Positions 52,400-61,861 of a DNA stretch of 64,000 nucleotides are shown in pieces. Numbering within the stretch: the stretch's first letter is position 1; every line of letters begins with the position of its first letter. The notes under the pieces were generated by a model that was given only the letters and a program-made list of their open reading frames with translations, was not told where the DNA came from and did not search any database. This stretch comes from Fimbriimonadaceae bacterium (GTDB lineage: Bacteria; Armatimonadota; Fimbriimonadia; Fimbriimonadales; Fimbriimonadaceae), in assembly GCA_019638675.1 (NCBI GenBank), contig JAHBTE010000001.1, positions 1,520,605 to 1,584,604 of the forward strand, in the 5' to 3' direction. Position numbers and translations under genes: made by a program.

Positions 52400-52926
52400 G
52401 TTCGATCATCCCGTTTGGTCGCAGGTTCACGGCCTGAGCCGAAAACCAAGTAATGGCGAGATGCGTGCACGCTTTGAACAGGCTCTCAATAGCGCGCTTG
52501 AACCTGATCAAAATGAAACAGGCCCGCTAATTGGAGCGAGCCTGTATTGAGTTCCAGCAAGACAACTGGTCAACCAATTTGATTTGTTGGAACTGTTTGG
52601 ATTGTCCAGGATGAAGGCCGGGGTAGGTCAAGCGTCGTTTGAAAAATCAAACGATCCCCGCGCTCACGCCATTGAAAGCGAACTTTGATGGCGGGTGCGG
52701 TAACAGCCCTGATGGTTGATCTGGAAGGCGTTAGACCGCGCCAAAAATGCCACTCACGCCCTCATCTTCGCCCGAAATAGGAAACACTGCAATAGCGAAA
52801 GCAGAGAGCAAAGGAGAACGATTTTATTTATTAGCAACTTCAAGGTTAAGGCCGGATGTTAGGAATGGACATTTAGGAGCGTTGCCGTATACTGTTAGCC
52901 TGATTTGTTCTTCGCCCTTGCAACGA
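52400..52926. other. Non-coding interval with nested hairpins, possible oriT/ori
   Basis: No credible gene. Two stacked hairpins: 52518-52545 (ACAGGC-c-CGCT-aattgg-AGCG-a-GCCTGT) and 52550-52594 (AGTTCCAGCAA with TTGTTGGAACT, 23-nt loop). A third dyad at 52635-52654 is TCGTTTGA-AAAA-TCAAACGA. The position between the recombinase operon and the Rep_trans gene suits a nick site or replication origin. Confidence 0.5.
52635..52654. repeat. Palindromic element, copy 1 of 3
   Basis: TCGTTTGA-AAAA-TCAAACGA. Its reverse complement shares GTTTGATTTTTCAAA with 52939-52953 and 62605-62619. Confidence 0.7.
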
Positions 52927-54300
52927 TCAACGTTCATTGTTTGATTTTTCAAAAGGCTCCTCAGATTCCGGTACGATTTTTCCGGCCTGAATTGCGATTT
53001 GGCTTGCTTTGTTCTGCATCTTCGATGAAATGGTTACTGTAGATCGATCTTCGATGAAGTGGGTATTGATCATCAGGTTTCCGTCGTTATCCTTCGATAG
53101 CTTTAGCCCATGTTTTTCAGCAATCTTGCGACTCTCGTTTACTAGGCTCCCAATCGCTCCACTACCCTCTGATTCCGCTTGGTGTAGCAAGTACAACCAA
53201 GGGCCAACTAGGTGAGCAAGGGAGGCAACCACTGAATCTGCATCGAATGCCTGACCGTTTTGATTCACGCTGAATTCTCTTCTATGCTTATACATCTCGG
53301 TTTCGTGCTGGCCTCCAGGCTGAATTCTTTGCTCGCTCCTTTGAATTATTCCTGCTAGTTGCTGAATTCCTTCCTGAGTGCTTAGAAGCACATATAGCCA
53401 CTTGCCGTAACTATGCTCAAGAGATTTAAGATACTTCGGGGCGATTCGAGGTTGGGACACCAAAATGCCTCTCGAAGCGTTGTTCAAGAACCCCAACCAC
53501 CACGAACAAGTAGGCCAGGAATCGGGCTTGGATTTCCTGCTATCCACAACTTCGCGAAAGTTCACACACCGAAGAACTTCGGATCGGATGCCTCGAAATC
53601 CCTCCGTCAATAGAATGTCGGCGATTCGACGTGCATGTTTTCCTCGGGCCTGCAACTCAACTCTTATGTTCTGACCCAGCTTCTTTTGCTTAGCGTTACG
53701 GTCGTAGATACGTATACCGAGATCGCTCAAAGCAACCCCGCCTTGCTTGACACCAAAGAGCAATGTTCCGTCTGCGTCCTGTTGATGAAGGAGTGAGCCG
53801 CCTCGCCTCTTTGATCGGTGTCGGTTCCTTTGGCCCTCCTCCCAGGAATACGCATCCAGCACTCGTATATCAAGCAATCCTGATAGGTCGTCTATCGCAA
53901 CGTCGATTCTAGTCAGAACCCAATTTAATGACATAAGGTGAGCAACCGATTTGCACCATTCCTTTTCATCGTATAAGCTAAAGCCGTGACGGACCGCTAA
54001 AGCGTCGCACCCTTCCCCTTTGATTATCAGTCGGCAAGTTTGGGGCGAATCCCGCAAAATAAATACTGCACGATCTAGGCTGTGAACTCTGCTGGCCCTC
54101 CCAATTTCACCCGGCATGAGGCCACTAACATCTTCGTACCCCTTGATGCTCCCGTCAACCCAGTCGCGGTGATGTGCGATCCATTGAACTGTTCTGTGAG
54201 TGATTTCGTTCACCTCGCTCTCGGTTCCATGGAAATACCCATTCAACCAATGCAAACGTGCTTGCCCAGGTTCGTTGCCCTTGCCCTCTGACCCTACCAT
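52927..54300 (-). CDS. Rep_trans/MobT-type replication initiator or relaxase
   Basis: 457 residues. The Rep_trans hallmark appears as TRIDVAIDDLSG (about residue 131), followed by GIRIYDRNAKQKKLGQNIRV and ELQARGKHAR, the strand and Arg/Glu pattern of rolling-circle initiators of pT181/MobT type. The Tyr nucleophile is plausibly in IYDRN. GAGG upstream of ATG 54300. It could start replication of an excised circle or nick oriT for transfer. C-terminal 130 residues are unassigned. Confidence 0.75.
   Translation of the reverse strand: MVGSEGKGNEPGQARLHWLNGYFHGTESEVNEITHRTVQWIAHHRDWVDGSIKGYEDVSGLMPGEIGRASRVHSLDRAVFILRDSPQTCRLIIKGEGCDALAVRHGFSLYDEKEWCKSVAHLMSLNWVLTRIDVAIDDLSGLLDIRVLDAYSWEEGQRNRHRSKRRGGSLLHQQDADGTLLFGVKQGGVALSDLGIRIYDRNAKQKKLGQNIRVELQARGKHARRIADILLTEGFRGIRSEVLRCVNFREVVDSRKSKPDSWPTCSWWLGFLNNASRGILVSQPRIAPKYLKSLEHSYGKWLYVLLSTQEGIQQLAGIIQRSEQRIQPGGQHETEMYKHRREFSVNQNGQAFDADSVVASLAHLVGPWLYLLHQAESEGSGAIGSLVNESRKIAEKHGLKLSKDNDGNLMINTHFIEDRSTVTISSKMQNKASQIAIQAGKIVPESEEPFEKSNNER
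52939..52953. repeat. Palindromic element, copy 2 of 3
   Basis: GTTTGATTTTTCAAA near the 3' end of the initiator gene. Confidence 0.65.
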
Positions 54301-54428
54301 TTTTCGATCCTCTACCCCCCTGTTAGGGGCATGTAAGCATTATCACCTACAATTTGGATTTCCTACATCGAGTCGCACAGGCCCTAACCGGTACTTTTTG
54401 AAAATGGAACCGGGTAGGCTCCCACGGG

Positions 54429-55490
54429 ATGCCAGAATGGGTAGGAATTGACCTCTTCGCTGGTGCTGGGGGAATGTCCCTTGGTGCCAGGTCTGCTGGC
54501 GTTAAGCTCCTCGCCGCCGTCGAAACCTGCCCTCACGCTACCCGAACGTATTCTCTCAATTTCCCCAGCACTAAGGTCTTTTGCACCGATGTAAGAAAAT
54601 TTGACGAGTGGATGCCTACCAACGGTACAGATTCCAAACTGATCCTCTTCGGTGGCCCACCCTGCCAAGGATTTTCCACTTCCAATCAACGCACTCGCAA
54701 TTCAGATAACGAGCGCAATCATTTAGTGTTTACATTTGTGGAAGCAGTAAGCAAACTCCAACCCGAGCTTTTCGTGATGGAGAACGTGAAGGGCATCCTA
54801 GAAACAGAAGGAGCCTACTTCTTACAAAGTGCGGTTGATGCCTTTGAAAAACTCGACTATCAGGTTTCGGTTCACTTGTTGAACGCCGTGGATTTTGGAG
54901 TTCCCCAACGCAGATCACGGGTTTTTGTCGTCGGATCAAGAAAGCCAATCAAACTCCAAATATCTCCTCAACAGCAACCCTTGACTGTATGGGATGCAAT
55001 CCACGATTTACCGTGCCTTACCAATGGAGCGAATGTTGATGATCTTCTATATTCGTGTGATTCCGAAAGTCAATATGCCTTAGCTATGCGAGGTGACTTG
55101 CAATCTGTATCCGGAAATCTTGTGACCAGGAATAGCGATATTGTCGTTAACAGATATCGACACATTTTGCCAGGCCAAAACTGGGAATCCATTCCAGTCC
55201 ATTTGATGAACAACTATGGAGATCGAACTAAATGCCACACTGGCATATATCGACGGCTTGAAAAGTGTCAGCCATCCGTCGTGATAGGAAATTATCGAAA
55301 GAACATGCTTATTCATCCGATACAAGATCGCGGTCTTTCTGTCCGTGAGGCCGCTAGACTTCAATCCGTTCCTGACTCTTTCAGATTTTGTGGCACGATT
55401 GGGTTTCAACAACAGCAGGTAGGAAATATGGTGCCGCCTCTGCTCTCGCAGTCTGTATTTCAAGCCATTATCCTTGAAGGTGCTTCATGA
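54429..55490 (+). CDS. DNA (cytosine-5-)-methyltransferase
   Basis: 353 residues. Motif I DLFAGAGGMSLG, motif IV GGPPCQGFST (catalytic Cys), motif VI FVMENVKG, motif VIII QRRSRVFVVG, motif IX-X VREAARLQSVPDSF and GNMVPPLLSQ. The target-recognition region between VIII and IX is short. Target site unknown. No cognate restriction nuclease is recognisable beside it; its TGA overlaps the start of the HD gene (ATGA). A near-palindrome (CCTAACCGG / CCGGGTAGG) lies directly before the ATG and may allow autoregulation. Confidence 0.93.
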   Translation: MPEWVGIDLFAGAGGMSLGARSAGVKLLAAVETCPHATRTYSLNFPSTKVFCTDVRKFDEWMPTNGTDSKLILFGGPPCQGFSTSNQRTRNSDNERNHLVFTFVEAVSKLQPELFVMENVKGILETEGAYFLQSAVDAFEKLDYQVSVHLLNAVDFGVPQRRSRVFVVGSRKPIKLQISPQQQPLTVWDAIHDLPCLTNGANVDDLLYSCDSESQYALAMRGDLQSVSGNLVTRNSDIVVNRYRHILPGQNWESIPVHLMNNYGDRTKCHTGIYRRLEKCQPSVVIGNYRKNMLIHPIQDRGLSVREAARLQSVPDSFRFCGTIGFQQQQVGNMVPPLLSQSVFQAIILEGAS

Positions 55491-56788
55491 ACTCAGAGTC
55501 AACTACAACTGGGCTCTTTGAAAAGGCTGTTTCTGATCGGCCCGATGGTTTTCCAGGAAACTCGCATCCTAAATCCACTGATGCCCAGCACTATCATACG
55601 TATCTTCAAACCCTCAAAAACACGTGTATACCGCTATACAAGGAAGTTGCTCAGGCGAGCTTGGCTAAAGATATCGAGGATTTGATCGCGGAAATCGCCA
55701 ACCTAAGCAACAGTAAATCACTGAATATGGATTTACTTACTAAGACCTTATTTGAGAAAATCCGCTATCTTAATTCGCATGGTCCCGAGCATGTCCAGCT
55801 AGTTGACAAAAGAGCATGCGAGTTATTGATCGAGATGAAAATTGTCCTAGAAGCCTATGAGCTTTACTTCTTGGTCGCGGCAATATGGGTTCACGATGTC
55901 GGAATGATCTACGGCAGAGATGGGCATGAAAAGAGCTTAAAGAACGTCGTCTCTTCACTCGGTGACACAATTGGAGATGAGCAAGAAAGGAGAACGATAA
56001 TTGCTATTGCTGGCGTTCATGGCGGGCATGTAGAAAACCAGCCAGACAACAAGGACACGATTAGCACTATAAGAAGCAGTAGCCCTGTCAGTAGTAAAAG
56101 AGTCCGATTGCAACTTCTCGCGGCTCTTGTTAGACTTGCTGATGAATTGGCTGAAGACAAATCGAGGGCCACAAAAATTCCTTCTTATCTGAAAACCTCT
56201 GAGGATAGTGCGACACGTGCGAGTGAAGTTTTCCATGCTTATTCCTCTTGTCTTGATAGTTGTATAATTAATGGCTCTGACCGTACTATAGAGTTGGAAT
56301 TTTTGCTTAATGTTGACGATGTCATCCGCGACTATCATAAAGGATCGAAGAAGGTCTACTTACTAGATGAAATTTATGATCGAACCACAAAGGTATTCAA
56401 CGAATTAACGTATTGCAATCGCTTCTTCGTCGATGCACTGCAAGGAGGAGCAACATTACTTGATGCAGTGAAGATCGATATCAAAATTTACGACAATAGC
56501 GACGACATTGCCCCTATCTTTTTGATGGCATACACTCTGAGGGGGAGTGGCTACCCAACGTATGACTCATCTTCCTTGTTAACTCATTGCCCAGAAATCA
56601 CTAAGGCAATGAAGGATTTGGCTGATACGATTCCAGACGCACGAGCACAAGATGCCTTAAAGCAAGGCCCTAATGGAAAATGTTTAGCAGAAATATTTGC
56701 TGTCAAAAGGGCGGCTTCGATTACTCCAAAGCCACGAAAGACTTTGACGGAGAGATTTCAAACCATTTTCAGGAAAGAAGAAGCATGA
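55487..56788 (+). CDS. HD-CE-like HD-domain phosphohydrolase of a conflict system
   Basis: 433 residues. HGPEHVQLV (His102) and AAIWVHDVGM (His136-Asp137) form the HD metal site, with IAIAGVHGGHV and LVRLADELAED (Asp) further on. The long gap between the first His and HD, and YELYFLVAAIW, match the HD-CE family described in nucleotide-linked conflict systems (recalled, not searched). The rest is an unassigned alpha/beta region. It starts inside the stop codon of the methyltransferase and ends inside the start of the ATPase. Confidence 0.7.
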   Translation: MNSESTTTGLFEKAVSDRPDGFPGNSHPKSTDAQHYHTYLQTLKNTCIPLYKEVAQASLAKDIEDLIAEIANLSNSKSLNMDLLTKTLFEKIRYLNSHGPEHVQLVDKRACELLIEMKIVLEAYELYFLVAAIWVHDVGMIYGRDGHEKSLKNVVSSLGDTIGDEQERRTIIAIAGVHGGHVENQPDNKDTISTIRSSSPVSSKRVRLQLLAALVRLADELAEDKSRATKIPSYLKTSEDSATRASEVFHAYSSCLDSCIINGSDRTIELEFLLNVDDVIRDYHKGSKKVYLLDEIYDRTTKVFNELTYCNRFFVDALQGGATLLDAVKIDIKIYDNSDDIAPIFLMAYTLRGSGYPTYDSSSLLTHCPEITKAMKDLADTIPDARAQDALKQGPNGKCLAEIFAVKRAASITPKPRKTLTERFQTIFRKEEA

Positions 56789-58590
56789 GTAATTACACAA
56801 TTGTGCCAGGCACAAACCCATTTGTTGTACACCACGCTGAGGATATTCCTGCTGATGAAATGAAGCGGCTCTTTGTAAATGTCCTCTCAGATTTTACGCG
56901 CTTTTCAAACCCTGGACACGCGATGTTGCACGGGCCTCGTGGAACTGGAAAAAGCATGATTCTTCGTTATCTTTTGCCAGATTGTCAAGCAAGAGAGCGG
57001 CAAAGTTGCTTACAGGAACTCCCTTTTCATAGTGTTTATGTTGGTGTCAAGAGGTCAGAACTAGGTCTTACTGAGTTGCGTCGTCTGCGAATGAACGCGG
57101 TAGATTTTTTTATACTAGAGCACTTAATGGTGTTGCAGTGCTTGACTAAGTTGACCGCTTCTTTGAAAACTAATTCTGAACTGATAAATGATAGTAAAGT
57201 CGGCGATATCCAACTCTTCTACAAGGATGTATTTTGTAAAGAACTACGTTTGAGCGGAGTGTCGGGATTAGATGATGGTTTGCAGGTTAATACAAAACAA
57301 TCCCTGTTTGAAGCTATGGAAAATTGCTTTGAGAATATGGCAAGGGAGGCAACTTCTCATCTTAAAAGGTTAGGATTTTCTTCAGATGTTGCATATTCTG
57401 GCCCATTGTGTTCCTATTCGGATACCTTTCTAAGACTAGTAACTGGCATTAAGATGTGTGGTCTTATAAGTTCAGGCCCGTTGTTTTTAATGGTTGATGA
57501 CGCTGATTTACTAGGTGAGTCGCTTACTCTTGTACTAAATAGTTGGATCGCGAGTAGAACAACTGACAATGTTTGTATTAAAGTTACTACGCAATATAAA
57601 TATAAAACATACAGAACTCCGTCAGGAAATCTCATAGAGAGTCCCCACGATTTCATTGAACTAGATTGCGCGCAGGTTTATACATCTAAAGATAATAGAT
57701 ATTATAACTTGGTGCGAGAGATTGTACAATTGAGGCTAAACGCCGCAGGTTTAGATATTTCTCCAGAAGCATATTTTCCGGCTTACCAAAAGCAGGAAGA
57801 CGCTATTGAAGAAGAGCGTAAACGCTTAATTTCTGATTGGGGAAAGACTGGAAGAGGATACAGACCCAGCGATGATGCGACGAGATATGCCAGGCCGAAT
57901 TATATCCGTAGTCTAAAAGGAACGGCTAAAAGCGGATCATCATATTTCTATGCAGGCTTTGAACAGTTGGTTCACGTCTCCTCCGGTGTTTATCGCTTCT
58001 TCTTGGCTCCGGCTTCTTCAATGTATGAAAGTCAGTTTGAGTCTCAGAAACAGGTTCCAACCCATATAGAACATACGGTTCAAGACGAAGTTGTTCGCGA
58101 TCACGCTTCACATTTGCTTTATAAGAATTTTGAGAAGATTGCGGATGATCCAGAAGATGAATTGCTAGTAGGAGAGGCTGATGTTGAAAGACTTCAAAAT
58201 CTAGTGCATAGTCTCGGTGGCATCTTTGCAGAGATTCAAAATTCTGACAGGAGTGAAAGAAGAGTAACCTCAATAGCTTTATCACAGTCTCCGACTAAGG
58301 AAATTTTAAATGTTTTAAAATTAGGTGTTCAATCAGGTTATTTTGTCGAAGCCACGCTGGGCAATAAAGAGGGCACAGGTCGTACACGTCGGTTTATTTT
58401 GACAAAGCGTCTAGCCCCAGCGTTTCTTTTAGATCCTTTTGGATTTGCAGGATACTTGTTTGTAACAAATGACGCGCTGGCGCAATGCATGACAGACCCT
58501 AAGAGAGCTATCTCTAATTTTATGAATAAACGACTGAAATCCAATGATGCTTCGCAAATGGATTTGTTTGGGGAGATGAGTGATTTATGA
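56785..58590 (+). CDS. ORC/CDC6-like P-loop ATPase
   Basis: 601 residues from ATG 56785, overlapping the HD-gene stop (ATGA). Walker A GPRGTGKS is at residues 50-57, Walker B LFLMVDDADLL at about 232-242, followed by TTQYKYKTYRTP as a sensor region. The lid and a ~300-residue helical C-terminal part are unassigned (winged-helix-like in the last third is possible). Similar to ORC/CDC6-like ATPases found in defence modules. It presumably gates a partner effector. Confidence 0.72.
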   Translation: MSNYTIVPGTNPFVVHHAEDIPADEMKRLFVNVLSDFTRFSNPGHAMLHGPRGTGKSMILRYLLPDCQARERQSCLQELPFHSVYVGVKRSELGLTELRRLRMNAVDFFILEHLMVLQCLTKLTASLKTNSELINDSKVGDIQLFYKDVFCKELRLSGVSGLDDGLQVNTKQSLFEAMENCFENMAREATSHLKRLGFSSDVAYSGPLCSYSDTFLRLVTGIKMCGLISSGPLFLMVDDADLLGESLTLVLNSWIASRTTDNVCIKVTTQYKYKTYRTPSGNLIESPHDFIELDCAQVYTSKDNRYYNLVREIVQLRLNAAGLDISPEAYFPAYQKQEDAIEEERKRLISDWGKTGRGYRPSDDATRYARPNYIRSLKGTAKSGSSYFYAGFEQLVHVSSGVYRFFLAPASSMYESQFESQKQVPTHIEHTVQDEVVRDHASHLLYKNFEKIADDPEDELLVGEADVERLQNLVHSLGGIFAEIQNSDRSERRVTSIALSQSPTKEILNVLKLGVQSGYFVEATLGNKEGTGRTRRFILTKRLAPAFLLDPFGFAGYLFVTNDALAQCMTDPKRAISNFMNKRLKSNDASQMDLFGEMSDL

Positions 58591-59585
58591 GTTCAATTCC
58601 CCTAGATAATTTTGGAGAGTCCTTGGAAGGAAAGAGTGTAATGCTTCTAACGTCGGCAAGCTTTGAGCGGCGTTGCACTGTCATTCCAAGGATTGTGAGT
58701 CAGAATGCGGAAAATAGTGAAGCTATTTTGATTTTCAATGAAGAAAATCTTTTGAGTATTGACGAGAACATGAAATTGATTGAATCATGCTTTAGTGGTT
58801 CTATTTGTGAGTCGTTTGCTGTTTCTGGCTCTAACCCTATCAAATCGGCAGATACTTTACATGCGATTGCTAAGCGTCTTGTGCGTTTGGAAGTTGATGA
58901 AGTTATCGTAGATGTTTCAGCAATGATGCGAGAATCATTATTGATACTCCTCGCCGCTTTAAAATCAGTGGAAGAACCCCGTTCTAAGATTTCCTTTGTT
59001 TATGTGCCAGCCCAGTACGGTCAAAAAGCATCTATGGCGAGTTCGGCAAGCGGAATCCTGGCTGATAGACGGCCTAGGCTGAGTTTTGGAATCTTGGAGG
59101 TTAGATCAGTAGTTGGTTTTCCCGGAGATTACAGCCCGGCAAGTAGAAGGCATTTGATCTTATTGACAGGTTTTGAGGTTGAGCGTGCAAGGGCAGTTAT
59201 TCAGTCCACTGAGCCAACACACATTTCTATTGGAGTGGGCTTACGAGAACGATCTACTACGGGGCTAAATGCTTCTCTTGATTTATCGTTTGCTGAAGAG
59301 CTTTTGAATGATTATGGGTCGTTAGCATCCAGATTTAATATTTATCCAGATAGTGCAAATGATACGGCAACGGCAATAGTTTCAGAGCGAGAGAAGTTTA
59401 AGGGCTATAAAACGATCATTTGCTCGATGAATACTAAGGTTTCTACATGTGGCGCGGCAATTGTCGCAATGAGTGATTCAGCGGTGGGTATGGTTTATGC
59501 TCAACCGGCACTTTACAATCAAGTTGATTATGCTGACCCTCTAAATGAGGTGTATGCATTTGAAATGCCAATTTGGACGCCCTAA
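58587..59585 (+). CDS. Rossmann-like protein, fourth gene of the conflict operon
   Basis: 332 residues; starts inside the ATPase stop codon. Strand VMLLTSASFERRC, AILIFNEENLL, then EVIVDVSAMMRESLLILLAAL and ISFVYVPAQYG, give an alternating alpha/beta N-half reminiscent of CARF-type sensors, but no diagnostic motif was found. The C-half has repeating AEE/ASRF segments ending in FEMPIWTP. Function unknown; sensor or effector by position. Confidence 0.6.
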   Translation: MSSIPLDNFGESLEGKSVMLLTSASFERRCTVIPRIVSQNAENSEAILIFNEENLLSIDENMKLIESCFSGSICESFAVSGSNPIKSADTLHAIAKRLVRLEVDEVIVDVSAMMRESLLILLAALKSVEEPRSKISFVYVPAQYGQKASMASSASGILADRRPRLSFGILEVRSVVGFPGDYSPASRRHLILLTGFEVERARAVIQSTEPTHISIGVGLRERSTTGLNASLDLSFAEELLNDYGSLASRFNIYPDSANDTATAIVSEREKFKGYKTIICSMNTKVSTCGAAIVAMSDSAVGMVYAQPALYNQVDYADPLNEVYAFEMPIWTP

Positions 59586-59593
59586 GTTTAATC

Positions 59594-60985
59594 CTATTCG
59601 GGCTCAGCTGATCCGATTGCGATTTTCGCTATCGTTTCAGGGATAGATTTTCCTAACTGCTTCACTGAATCAGTTAGGTGCTTAGCATAGCGGTAATGCG
59701 CCCCAGTTCCTGTTCGCAACTCCACTTCATATATATATTTATCAAAGGTTGTTGAATGTGTAAAGTTGAATTCATGCCCCAGTAAGATACGAGAAGTATA
59801 AGCTACATTCTGTATCTCTAGCTGATTTCGTGACCATGACAGTTGCTTTAAGCCAAACGAAGAAAAAGAGCTTGGTAAAGCTAAATCCAACCGTCTAGCC
59901 TCATCTTGGGCCATATAGAAACCAATCGGAACCAACGGGCAATACTTTGCTCCTGTACGATGCCGATTTAGGTCTCTAATTTCTGCAAGCGAAACTCCTT
60001 CCCAACCAAATCGAATTAGTGTTGACCTAACAGGCTCTCCGATAAAGGCGTAGCGATGACTGTGATGCTTAAGGGCTTCACTGAGTGTTTTGTCGGTAAC
60101 CCCAAGCGGTAAAAATAACTCAACGGTGGCTTCAGATTTTGCTTCTGTATCGAATCGTTTTGCTTCTGTCGAAGTACAGGTCTTAGCGAAACTAATGAAT
60201 TCATCTTGAAGACCTACAACTGTTCCAGGCTGTTCCGTTGCGTGCTTTGTCATACGGGGTGCTTCGAGTTGAAGTTGCTCTACGATCAACCCACCCAATT
60301 TACGGGCCTCTGGATGATAATGAGATAGTAAGTATTGGCATAATTGAACCCAACCCCGCGCAGACATGATAAGCATCATATTTGTAAGGGCACAGACTGG
60401 GAGAAAATATCGTGACCTATCAAATGCAAAGTTTCGTCGCATTCGTGCTACTTGCTTCTGAGCCTTATCAGTAGGGTCATCGAGCAAGCTTTGCGGTATC
60501 CGCATCACTTCGGGTTTTTCTTCTGCAACCCTTTCCCAAAATTGAAGTGCCTCAGTGTAGAAGTGGAATGATTCTTCAAGAAAGGCTCGCCACTCGGAGA
60601 CTTCGACATCCGGAACGCAAAAAAGGTCTGGAGATGCTACACCATCAGACGATAACTTGACGTATCGAGTAGAAGATTCTTGCCCCCCCGCTGTTGGGCA
60701 TTGAGACCAGATTAGATAGGCAAGCCAAATGGAGATTTCGTCAATGAAGATTGAGACTGGCACCATGTCTGCAATGGACTGATGCCCATAGTCGATCATC
60801 TTGAAAATAGAATCAACTGATTTATCCGGGTTTCCAGGATCGACCTTGGAGAGAATAGCTTCGAGTCCTTCGTTGTTCCGTGAATACCGGGCACCGCTTG
60901 CCGCAAGAAGCTCCGGCGTGAGTTGAGGCGCGCCTGCAAGGCGTGCAGACTCAGATTGCCTTACGGAAACGAGGGTGGCTCTCAT
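59594..60985 (-). CDS. Bipartite ThyX-like flavoprotein
   Basis: 463 residues from ATG 60985 (frame opens at 61021, upstream of a likely TACAAT -10 box). Half 1 has the ThyX-like DYGHQSIADMVPVSIFID with SQCPTAGGQESSTRYV, where RHR is replaced but S-x-R-Y remains. Half 2 has IRDLNRHRTGAKYCPLVPIG, which carries RHR. The dUMP/FAD motif set of ThyX is thus divided between halves. Either a fused pseudo-dimer or a ThyX relative with new substrate. Convergent to the conflict operon. Confidence 0.7.
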   Translation of the reverse strand: MRATLVSVRQSESARLAGAPQLTPELLAASGARYSRNNEGLEAILSKVDPGNPDKSVDSIFKMIDYGHQSIADMVPVSIFIDEISIWLAYLIWSQCPTAGGQESSTRYVKLSSDGVASPDLFCVPDVEVSEWRAFLEESFHFYTEALQFWERVAEEKPEVMRIPQSLLDDPTDKAQKQVARMRRNFAFDRSRYFLPVCALTNMMLIMSARGWVQLCQYLLSHYHPEARKLGGLIVEQLQLEAPRMTKHATEQPGTVVGLQDEFISFAKTCTSTEAKRFDTEAKSEATVELFLPLGVTDKTLSEALKHHSHRYAFIGEPVRSTLIRFGWEGVSLAEIRDLNRHRTGAKYCPLVPIGFYMAQDEARRLDLALPSSFSSFGLKQLSWSRNQLEIQNVAYTSRILLGHEFNFTHSTTFDKYIYEVELRTGTGAHYRYAKHLTDSVKQLGKSIPETIAKIAIGSAEPE

Positions 60986-61066
60986 GGATTGAAGTATGGC
61001 TCCAATCAAGATTGTACCCAAACAAGCAGACGTATATATACATGTGTTGACCAGCCTACCACTATC

Positions 61067-61861
61067 TCAACTATCAGATGTTTGATTCGCTAAGAGACGA
61101 ATTCTGCCTATCCACTCAGCGCACTCCCGAGAATTTGCGAGAACGATTTGCTTAACGGGGTCATGCATGTCATCAACCGTCAGTAAGATATAGCTAGAAC
61201 GAACTTTCGTCTCAACGGTGGTCGTTGATCCCATTGAGCCAATCCCCAAACCGCCGAACGTGACAAGCCCGCCTGAGCCGCGTGTCCGTGCTGTGACTTC
61301 AATGTTGTCCCCAGATTCGATAGCGACAATCTTGGAGCCGGTGTAGGTTTCGGTGCCCATGATCTCCCCAGTTCGGGACACTCTCCCTAGAATGATTTGC
61401 GTTTGATCTGAACTGACTGCTATAAAGGCTTGCCGACCTGGAAGCACCGTCAGCACCTTGCAGGGCCGGTTCATGTCTCTGAGTTTGCCGAGCAAGAAGG
61501 TCTCAGAATTGGCCCGCCATCGTGAGATGCTTTCCCGATCCTCATCCTTCTCGGCTTGCCGGATCAGTTCAAGTTCTTGAGCCTTTAAGCGTCGCTCTTC
61601 CTCTTCTTCAAGGAACTGTTTGTATCTGATCTTGCCAAGTTCGCTTGTATCGGCCTGCAAGCGACGGCCTTTTATCTCACGAACTTTCAGTCCGAACCAG
61701 GCACATACATATATCGCTACAAAAATGGCAAGGGCGGCAACGACGGCCCAGAGCAGAACCAATCCAATCCCACTCGCACCGCCGCCAACAAGCCAGTCCC
61801 AGATTGCTTTCAGAGCAACCAGGATGAGAACGGCGACTATGAACGCAAAGCACCCTTGCAT
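61067..61861 (-). CDS. Two-helix membrane protein with coiled coil and PH-like domain
   Basis: 264 residues. Two hydrophobic helices (~5-25 and ~35-58), a Glu/Arg/Lys-rich coiled coil (~68-112; EEEEERRLKAQELELIRQAE), then a beta-rich cytoplasmic domain (~125-260) that looks like a bacterial PH/GRAM fold. Starts directly after the stop of the lipoprotein gene. No family recognised. Confidence 0.65.
   Translation of the reverse strand: MQGCFAFIVAVLILVALKAIWDWLVGGGASGIGLVLLWAVVAALAIFVAIYVCAWFGLKVREIKGRRLQADTSELGKIRYKQFLEEEEERRLKAQELELIRQAEKDEDRESISRWRANSETFLLGKLRDMNRPCKVLTVLPGRQAFIAVSSDQTQIILGRVSRTGEIMGTETYTGSKIVAIESGDNIEVTARTRGSGGLVTFGGLGIGSMGSTTTVETKVRSSYILLTVDDMHDPVKQIVLANSRECAEWIGRIRLLANQTSDS

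Noticed and set aside
52317-52550. 77-codon plus-strand ORF
   Set aside because: Overlaps the small gene upstream of the recombinase on the other strand and the first hairpin; no coding signature.
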